A DNA stretch of 8,926 bases from Selenomonas sp. (GCF_022771645.1 NZ_JALFCU010000106.1:1-8926), one strand, 5' to 3'. Counted from the first letter of the stretch, positions 1-6,714 are shown. The notes: a model not told the origin generated them from the letters alone. A program made the numbers and translations.

Positions 1-1
1 C

Positions 2-79
2 ATAGCATGAGCCTCCGGTGCTTGGTATGTTTTTGAGCCAACATAATTATACCAAACTGGCAAGACTCATGCTATTTTT
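2..79 (+). terminator. Hairpin with T tract at the left edge; terminator or structured RNA leader
   Basis: Bases 2-11 (ATAGCATGAG) pair perfectly with 66-75 (CTCATGCTAT), and a T run (75-79) follows directly, as in a rho-independent terminator read rightward. The 54-nt interior is too large for a plain terminator loop. It contains a second perfect stem, TTGGTAT (22-28) with ATACCAA (49-55), plus alternative pairings such as GCCA (37-40) with TGGC (58-61). It could be the terminator of a gene left of the window, the 3' end of a small RNA, or an attenuator or riboswitch in the leader of the receptor gene. I do not recognise it as a known riboswitch class. Confidence 0.5.
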
Positions 80-186
80 CTGTTTACAAAACCTTGTTTT
101 TCAAGGGTTGCAGGGAAATTTTACCTGCGAAGTTTGAGTAAAAAATTCGCTTCGATTGGAAAGAAATCACCAGCAGAAAAAGGATT
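80..186. other. AT-rich non-coding stretch with small hairpins
   Basis: No convincing gene lies here. The stretch is AT-rich, unlike the rest of the window, and contains a series of short stems: CCTTG (92-96) with CAAGG (102-106) around a TTTTT loop; GCAGG (110-114) with CCTGC (124-128); and CGAAG (128-132) with CTTCG (150-154). The last two share a base and so compete. A minus-strand open frame reads through it, but it has serine-rich shadow composition and is not taken as a gene. Confidence 0.45.
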
Positions 187-214
187 TTTTCACCAGACGG
201 CGAATCTTTATAAA
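187..214 (+). promoter_or_regulatory. Candidate sigma-A promoter of the FIST-MCP gene
   Basis: A -10-like TATAAA (209-214, one mismatch to consensus) is preceded at 16 nt by TTTTCA (187-192, four of six matches to TTGACA). Transcription would start near 221 and give an untranslated leader of about 45 nt. The -35 is weak and no sigma-28-type chemotaxis promoter was recognised. The assignment rests on the -10 sequence, the AT-richness and the position. Confidence 0.35.
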
Positions 215-267
215 ATGGGAAATCAACTAGGACATATTCATCATGAACCAGAAAAGGATGTGGATGC

Positions 268-2334
268 ATGATGTTTTCTCTTTTTTCATCGCCCAAGCAT
301 GACATCGTCATGAAACGCGCGGAGGCCGCGCCGACGCCTGTCACGGCAAAGCCCGTCGTCCAGGCGAAGCAGGACATCAAGACGGCATACCTCGGGATGA
401 GCGAACTCGACGGCCCGCATATGAAAGACGTCATCGATGTCGCGGACGGCGCTGCGCTCGTGCTCGGCTTCGTCTCGCCCGACCTCGAGCTCGACGATGT
501 CGCGCGCAAGGTGAAACCGCAGCTGCCGCCGAACACGAAGCTCATCCTCATGACGACGTCCGGCGAGCTCTGCCACGGCAGCAGCCGCCCGCTGTACCAG
601 ACAGACGACGAAGGCCGCGCGAAAGTCCTCTTGGAGACGTTCTCTCGCCGCATGATCGAGGATGTCTACACGATGAGCATCCCACTGCCGAACGATGACC
701 TGCGCCAAGGCGAAGTCCAGATGAGCGTCGCCGAGCGCACGGAAATGATCGAATCCGAGATCAAGAAACACAAGCCGCCGTTCCGCATCAGCGTCAACCA
801 CACGTTCGCGCTCGTCTACATCGACGGCCTGTCGAACTGCGAGACGTTCGTCCTCCAAGGCCTCTTCGAGTCCGGCATGTTCCCTTGCCCGTTCATCGGC
901 GGCAGCGCGGGCGGCAAGATGGACTTCGCGCACACGTACATCTACGACGGCGAGCAGACCGTCGAGAACCAGGCCGTCATCACACTCGTGCGCCTCGCGA
1001 AAGATTACCGCTACGGCATCATGAAGACGCAGGCTGTCGAGCGCACGGGCACGTCGTTCCGCGTGCTCGGCGCGAACACGGCGCTCCGCTACATCCGCAC
1101 GGTCGAGGGCGCGGACGGCCGCCCCGTCTCGTTCATCAAGGCGCTCGAGCAAGAACTCGGCGTATCGTCCGTCTCCGAGCTCAATGCAAAAATGCAGGAC
1201 TACACATTCGCGACTGACATCGGCGGTGAAGACTTCATCCGCACGATTTCAAGTATTGACGAGGCAAACGACCGCGTGAACTTCTTCTGCGACGTCGTGA
1301 CGGCCGAGACGCTGCACCTCCTGCGCCGCAAGCCGCTCGAAAGCACGCTCTCCCCTGCCATCCGCACATTCTCCGAATCGAAGCCCGCGCCGATTGGCGG
1401 CATCTTGAACGACTGCATCCTGCGCCGCCTCAGCTATCCGAACGAGATTCCATCCGTCCATGCGTTCGACAACGTGCCGGTCGCAGGCTTCTCGAGTTTT
1501 GGCGAGATTGCCGGCCTGCACGTCAACGAGACGCTGACGGCCATCATGTTCTACCACGTCCCGACGGGTACATCGTTCCGCGATGACTACATCGACCAGT
1601 TCGCGAGCCGCTACGCCAGCTGCCGCGCATTCTTCCTGCAGCGCGTCATCAACCGCCAGAGCCATACGGAGACGCTGAAGGACGAGCTCATCCGCCTCTT
1701 CGAGGACTACCAGCAGAAAATGCCGGCCATCGTCAAGACGATCCGCAGCATGTCGCAGGACGTTGCCGTCATCAAGGAATCCATCCAGAACGTCTCGACA
1801 GGCGTCGACGAACAGGGCGAGCTATTCTCGCAGCTCATCGAGCGCAACCACAACATCACGCCGAAGCTCGACATGCTGTCGCAGAGCACGCAGAAGATCG
1901 ACGGCGTCATGAAGATGATCAACGAGATCGCCGCCCAGACGAACCTCCTCGCGCTGAACGCCGCCATCGAGGCCGCGCGCGCCGGCGAGGCGGGCCGCGG
2001 CTTCTCCGTCGTCGCACAGGAAGTCCGCAAGCTCTCCGAGAACACGCAGACGAGCCTGCACTCCTCCGACGAAGCCATCCAGATGCTCCTGCGCGACGTC
2101 AGCGAAATCGACAACATCCTCGCCGAGAACCAGACGTTCGAAAACAAGGTCAGCGAATTCGACGAGAACTTCAAAGGCCAGATGAAAGACCTCCACAAGA
2201 CGCTCGAAGAAGGCATCCGTCACATCTCGAACTCCACGGACTCCATCCAGTCGCTCGAACGCATCAACGAAGCCGCCGAGCAGCAGGTCCAGACGATCAC
2301 GCAGACCATCAAGAACATCGAGATGGGCATCTAA
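268..2334 (+). CDS. Soluble FIST-domain chemoreceptor (methyl-accepting chemotaxis protein)
   Basis: This predicted cytoplasmic receptor of 688 residues should bind a small ligand and control the CheA kinase through CheW. After a short leader and an Ala/Pro/Val/Lys-rich linker (about residues 16-37), an N-terminal FIST domain spans roughly 38-245; it includes the glycine-rich FIGGSAGGK at 209-217. A FIST C-terminal domain follows to about 430 and ends in the typical GFSSFGEIAGLHVNET segment (407-422). A coiled-coil MCP signalling domain covers about 480-686, with the hairpin tip QTNLLALNAAIEAARAGE at 557-574. No signal peptide or membrane helix is visible, so sensing is probably intracellular. 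FIST domains were proposed to bind small molecules such as amino acids; the ligand here is unknown. The short arms suggest a small MCP class. Start: ATG at 268 with AAGGA at 254-258, 9 nt upstream; a second ATG at 271 is possible. The gene stands alone, with no che genes in the window. Confidence 0.95.
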   Translation: MMFSLFSSPKHDIVMKRAEAAPTPVTAKPVVQAKQDIKTAYLGMSELDGPHMKDVIDVADGAALVLGFVSPDLELDDVARKVKPQLPPNTKLILMTTSGELCHGSSRPLYQTDDEGRAKVLLETFSRRMIEDVYTMSIPLPNDDLRQGEVQMSVAERTEMIESEIKKHKPPFRISVNHTFALVYIDGLSNCETFVLQGLFESGMFPCPFIGGSAGGKMDFAHTYIYDGEQTVENQAVITLVRLAKDYRYGIMKTQAVERTGTSFRVLGANTALRYIRTVEGADGRPVSFIKALEQELGVSSVSELNAKMQDYTFATDIGGEDFIRTISSIDEANDRVNFFCDVVTAETLHLLRRKPLESTLSPAIRTFSESKPAPIGGILNDCILRRLSYPNEIPSVHAFDNVPVAGFSSFGEIAGLHVNETLTAIMFYHVPTGTSFRDDYIDQFASRYASCRAFFLQRVINRQSHTETLKDELIRLFEDYQQKMPAIVKTIRSMSQDVAVIKESIQNVSTGVDEQGELFSQLIERNHNITPKLDMLSQSTQKIDGVMKMINEIAAQTNLLALNAAIEAARAGEAGRGFSVVAQEVRKLSENTQTSLHSSDEAIQMLLRDVSEIDNILAENQTFENKVSEFDENFKGQMKDLHKTLEEGIRHISNSTDSIQSLERINEAAEQQVQTITQTIKNIEMGI

Positions 2335-2363
2335 CACCGCTCGCGGTTTATAAAACAGCACGC

Positions 2364-2414
2364 AAAAACGCAGCGTCGTTGCAAACAAAGAATTGCAACG
2401 ACGCTGCGTTTTTT
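2364..2414. terminator. Bidirectional intrinsic terminator between convergent genes
   Basis: Bases 2364-2384 and 2393-2413 are perfect reverse complements: a 16-bp mixed core (CGCAGCGTCGTTGCAA on the left arm) flanked by an A5/T5 pair, closing an 8-nt loop. The plus-strand transcript ends in a T run (2409-2414), and the minus-strand transcript ends in the complement of A 2364-2368. It can therefore terminate both the receptor gene, which stops 30 nt before it, and the DUF445 gene arriving from the right, which stops 20 nt before it. Confidence 0.93.
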
Positions 2415-2415
2415 A

Positions 2416-2435
2416 TGCGCGAATCTGCGCGAATC
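2416..2435. repeat. Perfect 10-bp tandem duplication at a gene end
   Basis: TGCGCGAATC occurs twice with no gap (2416-2425 and 2426-2435). The second copy supplies two of the three bases of the stop codon of the DUF445 gene (TCA on the plus strand at 2434-2436). This looks like a small replication-slippage duplication. It sits just downstream of the coding region and does not change the protein. Confidence 0.85.
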
Positions 2436-3744
2436 AATGGAACAGCAGGAGCAGCAGATACATGACAAGCCCGATGCCCGCGCCGACGATCGAGCCGTTC
2501 ATGCGGATCCAGAGGAGGTCGGGCTCGACCTTGTCGTAGACGAGGTGGTTGAGCTGCTCGTCCGTGAGACGCGAGAGCACGCGCTCGACAATGACGCCGA
2601 CGAGCGCCTGCGCGTGGAGCATGGAGCGCGCGATGATGTCGTAGAGGAAGTGGCCGACAGATTTCCGCAGCTCTGCGTCCGTCTCGATGAGCGCGATGGC
2701 GCGGTCGTATTCGCCTTGCAAAAGGACGGCGAGGCGCGAGTGGAGCATCGGCAGATGCTCTTCGAGCGGGTCGACGCTCCGCGCCTTGTCGGCCGCAAAA
2801 TGCTCGCGCAAGTGCTGCAGCGCTTCGCTCGTGACGGATTCGATCGGCAGCTCGCTCGTGATGCTGTCCTTCAGCTCGTGCGTCATGAGGTGGAAACCCT
2901 CGTCGCCGTTCAGCACGGCCGCTTGCTCGTAAAAGAGCGCGAGTACGTTTTCCTGGAGCGGCGAGCCGGGTTCTGCGAGCTCATCCGCCATGGCGAGCAA
3001 CTGCCTTTGCATGATGTTTGCCGCTTCATCGAGATCGACGATGTGCGTCGCCTCCGCGAGCATCGCCAAGAACTGGCCGAAGGCATTCCCTTCCGTCTGC
3101 GTTTTCTCATAACGCTCGAGCATGTCCCGGAGGTACGCATGCGTCTCGTCTGATGCGATGCGCGGGCGCAGCATCTCAGCGATGCGCGCGAGCGCTTCGT
3201 GGTCGCGGCCGCTCTCTTGCAGCCAGCGGCCGAGCGCGCCGAAGAGGTCCTCCGGCTCGACGTCTTCGACGGCCTCGCGGAGTTTCGCCGCGAGCGCCGA
3301 CGACTGCGCGTCCGCATCCTGCCGCAGCAGAAAGTCGCGCAAGTAATGGATCATCTGATGCGTCAGCTGTTCTTTCGTCGCGGGCTCTTTGAGCCACGCG
3401 AGCAGCGTCGGCAGCAGGTGGAATTTTTCGAGGTGATGGAAAATCTTGCGGCGCGAGAAAAATTCTTTCTGCACCATCGTCACGCACGCCTTGACGAACT
3501 GCGGACGGCGGCGCGGCAGGATGGCCGTGTGCCACGGGAAGCCGAGCGGCTTCTTGAAAAGCGCCGTTACGGCGAACCAGTCGGCGATGCCGCCGACGAG
3601 CGCGGCCTCGGCGCAGAACAAAAAGCCCTCGGCAAAGCGATTGCCCGGCGAATAGAGATGCGTCGCGAGCGCGAGGACGAAGATTGCGAACGCCGCGAGC
3701 AGCGTCTTGTCCGCGCTGTTCCAGTCTTTCCAGAGGAGCGCCAT
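2434..3744 (-). CDS. DUF445 family membrane protein (second of a tandem pair)
   Basis: This is a 436-residue member of DUF445 (the family of E. coli YjiN), whose biochemical role is unknown. Both family signatures are present: near the N-terminus GGIADWFAVTALFKKPLGF followed by an Arg-rich ILPRRRP, and at the extreme C-terminus VEPDLLWIRMNGSIVG followed by a hydrophobic helix ending LLLLLFH. Two hydrophobic segments at the N-terminus and one at the C-terminus should anchor it in the inner membrane; the roughly 330 residues between are charged, probably helical and soluble. Start choice: an in-frame GTG exists at 3753, but the Shine-Dalgarno-like AAAGGA (plus-strand 3755-3760) is only 1 nt from it and 10 nt from the ATG at 3744. 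That ATG overlaps the upstream stop as TGATG, the usual arrangement for translational coupling, so 3744 is preferred. It is the last gene of the minus-strand block, before the shared terminator. Confidence 0.93.
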   Translation of the reverse strand: MALLWKDWNSADKTLLAAFAIFVLALATHLYSPGNRFAEGFLFCAEAALVGGIADWFAVTALFKKPLGFPWHTAILPRRRPQFVKACVTMVQKEFFSRRKIFHHLEKFHLLPTLLAWLKEPATKEQLTHQMIHYLRDFLLRQDADAQSSALAAKLREAVEDVEPEDLFGALGRWLQESGRDHEALARIAEMLRPRIASDETHAYLRDMLERYEKTQTEGNAFGQFLAMLAEATHIVDLDEAANIMQRQLLAMADELAEPGSPLQENVLALFYEQAAVLNGDEGFHLMTHELKDSITSELPIESVTSEALQHLREHFAADKARSVDPLEEHLPMLHSRLAVLLQGEYDRAIALIETDAELRKSVGHFLYDIIARSMLHAQALVGVIVERVLSRLTDEQLNHLVYDKVEPDLLWIRMNGSIVGAGIGLVMYLLLLLFH

Positions 3745-4973
3745 CAGTGCCACATCCTTTCCGCAAGCTCGACGAGCAGATAGAGCCCCATGCCGACGAG
3801 CGAGCCGACGATGGCGCCGTTGATGCGGATCATCTGGAGGTCGTCCTGCACCTTCGCCTCGACGAACGCGACGAGCTTGTCGTCCGTCATCTCGTCGAGC
3901 CGTTCGCGCACGAGCCCGGGGATCGCGTCGTGATGCTTTTTGAGCTCATCGGAGAGAAACGTTTTGACGAAATGGTCAAAGCGGCGCTGCCATGGTTTTG
4001 AAGACGTGAACGTGCCAATCTTCTTGTCGATGAACGCATCGAGCGCGTCGAGCCAGAACGGATGCACGCCCTTGATATTGCGCTCCATCCAGTCGACGAG
4101 CAGCGGCCGGAGGTCGAACGACTGCAAGAGGTCGTTCTTCCAGTCGGCAAGCGCGGCCGCGAGCGACGCGTCTTGCGACAATGCGATCAGCATCATCTCG
4201 AAGTCGGCTTTCGCCGCCGCATATGCTTCCGTATCGCTTTCCTGGACATCCTTCACCTTCGCCGCGAGGCGCTCGCAGATCATCTCCGTGATGTGCTCGT
4301 CCGTCAGGCCGAGCGACGACAGCAGGAACGCGCGGCCAAACGAATCCTTCTCGTACGATTTCCGGAGCGCCGTGACGTTCTCGAGCAGCACGTCATGGAG
4401 CACGGGACTCGCGAGCACGCGCTCCGCGATGCCGAGGAACGTCTGGAGGATGGGACGGCTGTGGCGCTCGTCGGCAAGCAATCGCACGACATCGAGGAAC
4501 GCGCGCTCGAGCGGCACATCGCGCAGGCTCTCAGCGAGCACGGGCGCGACCTCGTCCGCAATGCGCTGCGTGTCGAGCGTGTTGACGGCACGGAGCACGA
4601 CGTCATGAGCGACCTGGCGCAGGCGCTCGTGACCGCCGCGATGTTCGAGATAAAAGGCGAACAGTCCCGCCGTGTCCTGGTCGTCGACCGTCTGCATGAT
4701 GTTCTCGACCGACAGCAGGTCGTCGCTCGCGAACGTCACAAGCGCGTCCATGATGCGGCCGCGGTTGCGGCGCAGGATGTCCGTGCGGTAAGAAATGCCG
4801 AGTGGCCGGCCGAAGATCGCCGTGACGGCGAACCAGTCCGCGAGGCCGCCGATCGTCGCGGCGAGGAAGCCGTGATGCGCGAGGCCGCCAAAAAAGCCGC
4901 CGGCCGGGAGCGTCCCCAGAAAACCGGCGGCACTGATGGCCAAGGCGAGGTTTGCCATGGATTTCTTTTGCAT
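3744..4973 (-). CDS. DUF445 family membrane protein (first of a tandem pair)
   Basis: This 409-residue protein is a diverged paralogue of the next gene downstream. The N-terminal glycine-rich hydrophobic region (about residues 7-52) runs into GGLADWFAVTAIFGRPLGI (about 42-60), followed by YRTDILRRNRGRIMD. The C-terminus carries VQDDLQMIRINGAIVGSLVG followed by a membrane helix and the tail ERMWH. These are the two conserved DUF445 ends; the long middle is charged and variable. Family function is not established. Start: ATG at 4973, 1 nt after the galU stop, with AAAAAGG (plus-strand 4982-4988) inside the last galU codons at 8-nt spacing; an in-frame ATG five codons later has no better site. 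Its stop overlaps the ATG of the second DUF445 gene, so the two products are probably made in matched amounts. Confidence 0.93.
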   Translation of the reverse strand: MQKKSMANLALAISAAGFLGTLPAGGFFGGLAHHGFLAATIGGLADWFAVTAIFGRPLGISYRTDILRRNRGRIMDALVTFASDDLLSVENIMQTVDDQDTAGLFAFYLEHRGGHERLRQVAHDVVLRAVNTLDTQRIADEVAPVLAESLRDVPLERAFLDVVRLLADERHSRPILQTFLGIAERVLASPVLHDVLLENVTALRKSYEKDSFGRAFLLSSLGLTDEHITEMICERLAAKVKDVQESDTEAYAAAKADFEMMLIALSQDASLAAALADWKNDLLQSFDLRPLLVDWMERNIKGVHPFWLDALDAFIDKKIGTFTSSKPWQRRFDHFVKTFLSDELKKHHDAIPGLVRERLDEMTDDKLVAFVEAKVQDDLQMIRINGAIVGSLVGMGLYLLVELAERMWH

Positions 4974-4974
4974 A

Positions 4975-5856
4975 TTATAAGCCTTTTTCGACGATGTCTT
5001 TGAGATACGCGCGGAACGGCGCGCCGAGGTCGTCGCGGCGCAGCGCGAACTCGACGGTCGCTTTCAAAAAGCCGAGCTTGTCGCCGACGTCGTAACGCAG
5101 GCCCTCGAAATCGTACGCATAGACCGCGTCGTGTTTCGTGAGGACTTTCAGCGCATCCGTCAGCTGGATCTCGCCGCCCTTGCCCGGCTGCGTCTTTTCG
5201 AGAATCGAAAAAATCTCGGGCTTGATGATGTAGCGGCCGAGCACGGCGAAGCGGCTCGGCGCGTCCTGGACGTCCGGCTTTTCAACCATGTCGCGGACGC
5301 GCAACAAACGATCGTTGCCCGATACTTTTTCGCCGCTGACGATGCCGTACGATGAGACTTTTTCCTGCGGCACTTGCTGGCAGCCGAGCACAGAACCGCC
5401 CGTCTCGTTATACACGTCGATGAGCTGCTGGAGCGCCGGCTTTTCCGGATGGTAGACGACATCGTCGCCAAGCAGCACGGCGAACGGCTCGTCGCCCATG
5501 AACGCTTTCGCGCAGAGGATGGCGTCGCCGAGGCCGCGCATATAGCGCTGGCGGATGTAGTGGACGTTGATGTCCGCCGTCTCCTGCACGAGCTTCAACA
5601 GATCGTCCTTGCCCTTCTTGCGCAGCTGCGCCTCGAGCTCGGGCGCGGAATCGAAATGGTCTTCGATGGCGCGCTTGCCGTGGCCGCTGACGATGAGGAT
5701 GTTCTCGATGCCGCTCGCGAGCGCTTCCTCGACGATGTACTGGATCGTCGGCTTGTCGACGATCGGCAGCATCTCCTTCGGTGTCGCCTTCGTAGCGGGC
5801 AGGAAGCGCGTGCCGTAGCCGGCGGCCGGGATGACGGCTTTTCTGATTTTCTTCAT
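4975..5856 (-). CDS. galU: UTP-glucose-1-phosphate uridylyltransferase
   Basis: GalU makes UDP-glucose from UTP and glucose-1-phosphate, feeding surface polysaccharide, glycolipid and galactose pathways in the cytosol. At 293 residues it has the usual bacterial GalU/GtaB length. Visible motifs are the nucleotide-binding AAGYGTRFLPATKATPKEML at 11-30, PIVDKPTIQYIVEEA (31-45), QRYMRGLGDAIL (103-114), the metal-binding region LLGDDVV (128-134), VEKP (191-194), GEIQLTDAL (228-236) and RYDVGDKLGFLKA (254-266). No key residue appears to be missing. The start is fixed by the family's standard MKK-R-KAVIPAAG beginning. The only strong Shine-Dalgarno (AAGGAGG, plus-strand 5872-5878) is 15 nt from the ATG, longer than usual. 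Translation of the following DUF445 gene starts 1 nt after its stop. A 123-nt gap upstream may carry its own promoter. Confidence 0.97.
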   Translation of the reverse strand: MKKIRKAVIPAAGYGTRFLPATKATPKEMLPIVDKPTIQYIVEEALASGIENILIVSGHGKRAIEDHFDSAPELEAQLRKKGKDDLLKLVQETADINVHYIRQRYMRGLGDAILCAKAFMGDEPFAVLLGDDVVYHPEKPALQQLIDVYNETGGSVLGCQQVPQEKVSSYGIVSGEKVSGNDRLLRVRDMVEKPDVQDAPSRFAVLGRYIIKPEIFSILEKTQPGKGGEIQLTDALKVLTKHDAVYAYDFEGLRYDVGDKLGFLKATVEFALRRDDLGAPFRAYLKDIVEKGL

Positions 5857-5933
5857 TTCGGGGGAGTTGAGCCTCCTTAGACGTACCTTCGCCGATACGT
5901 TATTTTATTTTGTCATAACATACCTTCGACACC
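5857..5933 (-). promoter_or_regulatory. galU: galU leader with AT-rich dyad and direct repeats
   Basis: Unlike the surrounding coding DNA, this part of the gap is AT-rich. On the minus strand it reads TATGTTAT, 11 nt, then ATAACGTA (plus-strand 5896-5922), a dyad with one G-U in RNA. A -10-like TAAAAT lies next to the second arm, but no clear -35 is visible. An 11-bp direct repeat with one mismatch flanks the dyad: ACGTACCTTCG (5881-5891) and ACATACCTTCG (5918-5928). AAGGAGG (5872-5878) is the likely galU ribosome binding site. These could form a promoter with an operator, but this is inference from layout. Confidence 0.35.
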
Positions 5934-5979
5934 CGCTCCGTCGCGCTTCGCGCGCCACCTCTCCCTGAGGGAGAGGCTT
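5934..5979. repeat. Compact two-hairpin palindromic element (REP-like)
   Basis: Two adjacent hairpins fill this stretch: CGCGC-TTC-GCGCG (5942-5954) and CCTCTCCC-TGA-GGGAGAGG (5958-5976, perfect 8-bp stem). The second begins 3 nt after the stop codon of the transglycosylase gene. On the plus strand it is followed by CTTTTATTTT and would resemble an intrinsic terminator. On the minus strand, where the genes are, no T run follows. The layout (CTCTCCC palindrome, a GC hairpin, then GGAG-GGG on the minus strand) resembles short dispersed intergenic repeats that I recall from Negativicutes and other Firmicutes. Copy number cannot be judged from one copy. Confidence 0.6.
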
Positions 5980-6714
5980 TTATTTTGCGGATGCCGAAAG
6001 AAAACTTTCGGAATGGGGTGCGTAAAGTGTTTGGTACTTCTTTTGATATTTCAACACCCTGTTGACGTACTCGCGCGTCTCGGCGTACGGGATTGCATCG
6101 ACAGACGCGAAATCCTGCGTCCAGCCGTACTCCGTGATCCAATCCTGCACGTTGCCGCGGCCGGCGTTGTAGGCTGCGAGCGCGAGGATGTCGTTGCCGT
6201 CGAATTCCTTTTGCAGCGACGCGAGATACCAGATGCCGTAGCGGATGTTCGTCTCAGGCTCCTGGATCTGTGCGAGCGTGCAATGGTAGTCGTCATCGAC
6301 CTGCCCTGCGATCCATTCCGCCGTGTCCGGCATGAGCTGCATGAGGCCGACGGCGCCGCGATGCGACTGCGCGTTGCTGTTGAAACGGCTCTCGGCGTGG
6401 ATGACGCCGGCCGCGAGGCTGCTGTCGACGCCATAGGCGCGCGCATACTGCTCGACCGTCTCACGATAGGGGTAGGGATAGAGCCAGTTCTTCTGCACGT
6501 AATCCGTCTGCGATGCGAAGTACACGCCGAAGCAGGTGACGAACAGCAGGAAGCCGAGCACGAACGAAATGCCCTGGCGGCGCCCCATGCGGCGGTCTTC
6601 TCTGCTGACGTGGCTCGTCGCTTTGCGGCGGTAGCGCGGTTCCATGCGGCTCCCCTCCTCTCGCAACTGCCACACCTCGTCCATCGCGCTCGTGCTCATG
6701 ATATGCGCGCTCAT
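5980..6714 (-). CDS. Membrane-anchored lytic transglycosylase, SLT domain
   Basis: This enzyme is predicted to cleave peptidoglycan glycan strands with formation of anhydro-muropeptides, acting outside the cytoplasmic membrane. In the 244-residue version, a basic N-terminus precedes one hydrophobic helix (about 48-67, GISFVLGFLLFVTCFGVYFA), so the catalytic part is tethered outside. The Slt70-type domain shows the catalytic glutamate in HAESRF (E108), GAVGLMQLMP (120-129), ETNIRYGIWYL (154-164), ALAAYNAG (178-185) and IPYAETREYVNRVL (208-221), a complete motif set. Start: ATG at 6714 overlaps the upstream stop as ATGA and has GGGAGGG 8 nt before it. ATG at 6645 (residue 24) has a perfect AGGAGG (plus-strand 6654-6659), also at 8 nt, and would remove a polar stretch before the basic segment. 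Both starts are credible; the longer is reported because of the coupling overlap. No specific gene symbol is warranted. Confidence 0.93.
   Translation of the reverse strand: MSAHIMSTSAMDEVWQLREEGSRMEPRYRRKATSHVSREDRRMGRRQGISFVLGFLLFVTCFGVYFASQTDYVQKNWLYPYPYRETVEQYARAYGVDSSLAAGVIHAESRFNSNAQSHRGAVGLMQLMPDTAEWIAGQVDDDYHCTLAQIQEPETNIRYGIWYLASLQKEFDGNDILALAAYNAGRGNVQDWITEYGWTQDFASVDAIPYAETREYVNRVLKYQKKYQTLYAPHSESFLSASAK
6654..6659 (-). promoter_or_regulatory. Strong internal ribosome binding site in the transglycosylase gene
   Basis: On the minus strand this is AGGAGG, 8 nt before the in-frame ATG at 6645. It matches the anti-Shine-Dalgarno better than the site serving the 6714 start, so a 221-residue product starting MEPRYRR is possible, either as the only form or beside the longer one. 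Confidence 0.55.

Noticed and set aside
9..75. Resemblance of GCCTCCGG to part of a cyclic-di-GMP-I (GEMM) riboswitch
   Set aside because: Only this short string matches; the other conserved GEMM segments are absent and the stem arrangement differs.
84..653. Minus-strand open frame spanning the upstream region and the receptor start
   Set aside because: Serine-rich antisense of the receptor, running on through an AT-rich stretch; no family resemblance and no Shine-Dalgarno seen.
286..1152. Long minus-strand open frame opposite the FIST region
   Set aside because: Its Arg/Ala/Asp-rich composition is typical of the complement of GC-biased codons, it has no recognisable domain, and it lies wholly opposite a well-supported gene.
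3745..3753. GTG start at 3753 for the second DUF445 gene
   Set aside because: The Shine-Dalgarno-like AAAGGA would be only 1 nt from it; the ATG at 3744 has 10-nt spacing and a TGATG overlap.
4062..5003. 313-codon plus-strand open frame opposite DUF445 and the galU end
   Set aside because: Arg/Glu/Val-rich shadow of minus-strand genes carrying clear family motifs; no ribosome binding site or domain. The same holds for the plus-strand frames at 2437-3153, 3199-3783, 5374-5880 and 6013-6756.
5958..5986. Plus-strand intrinsic terminator (hairpin plus CTTTTATTTT)
   Set aside because: No plus-strand gene lies upstream for it to terminate, so it is treated as part of a palindromic element rather than a functional terminator.
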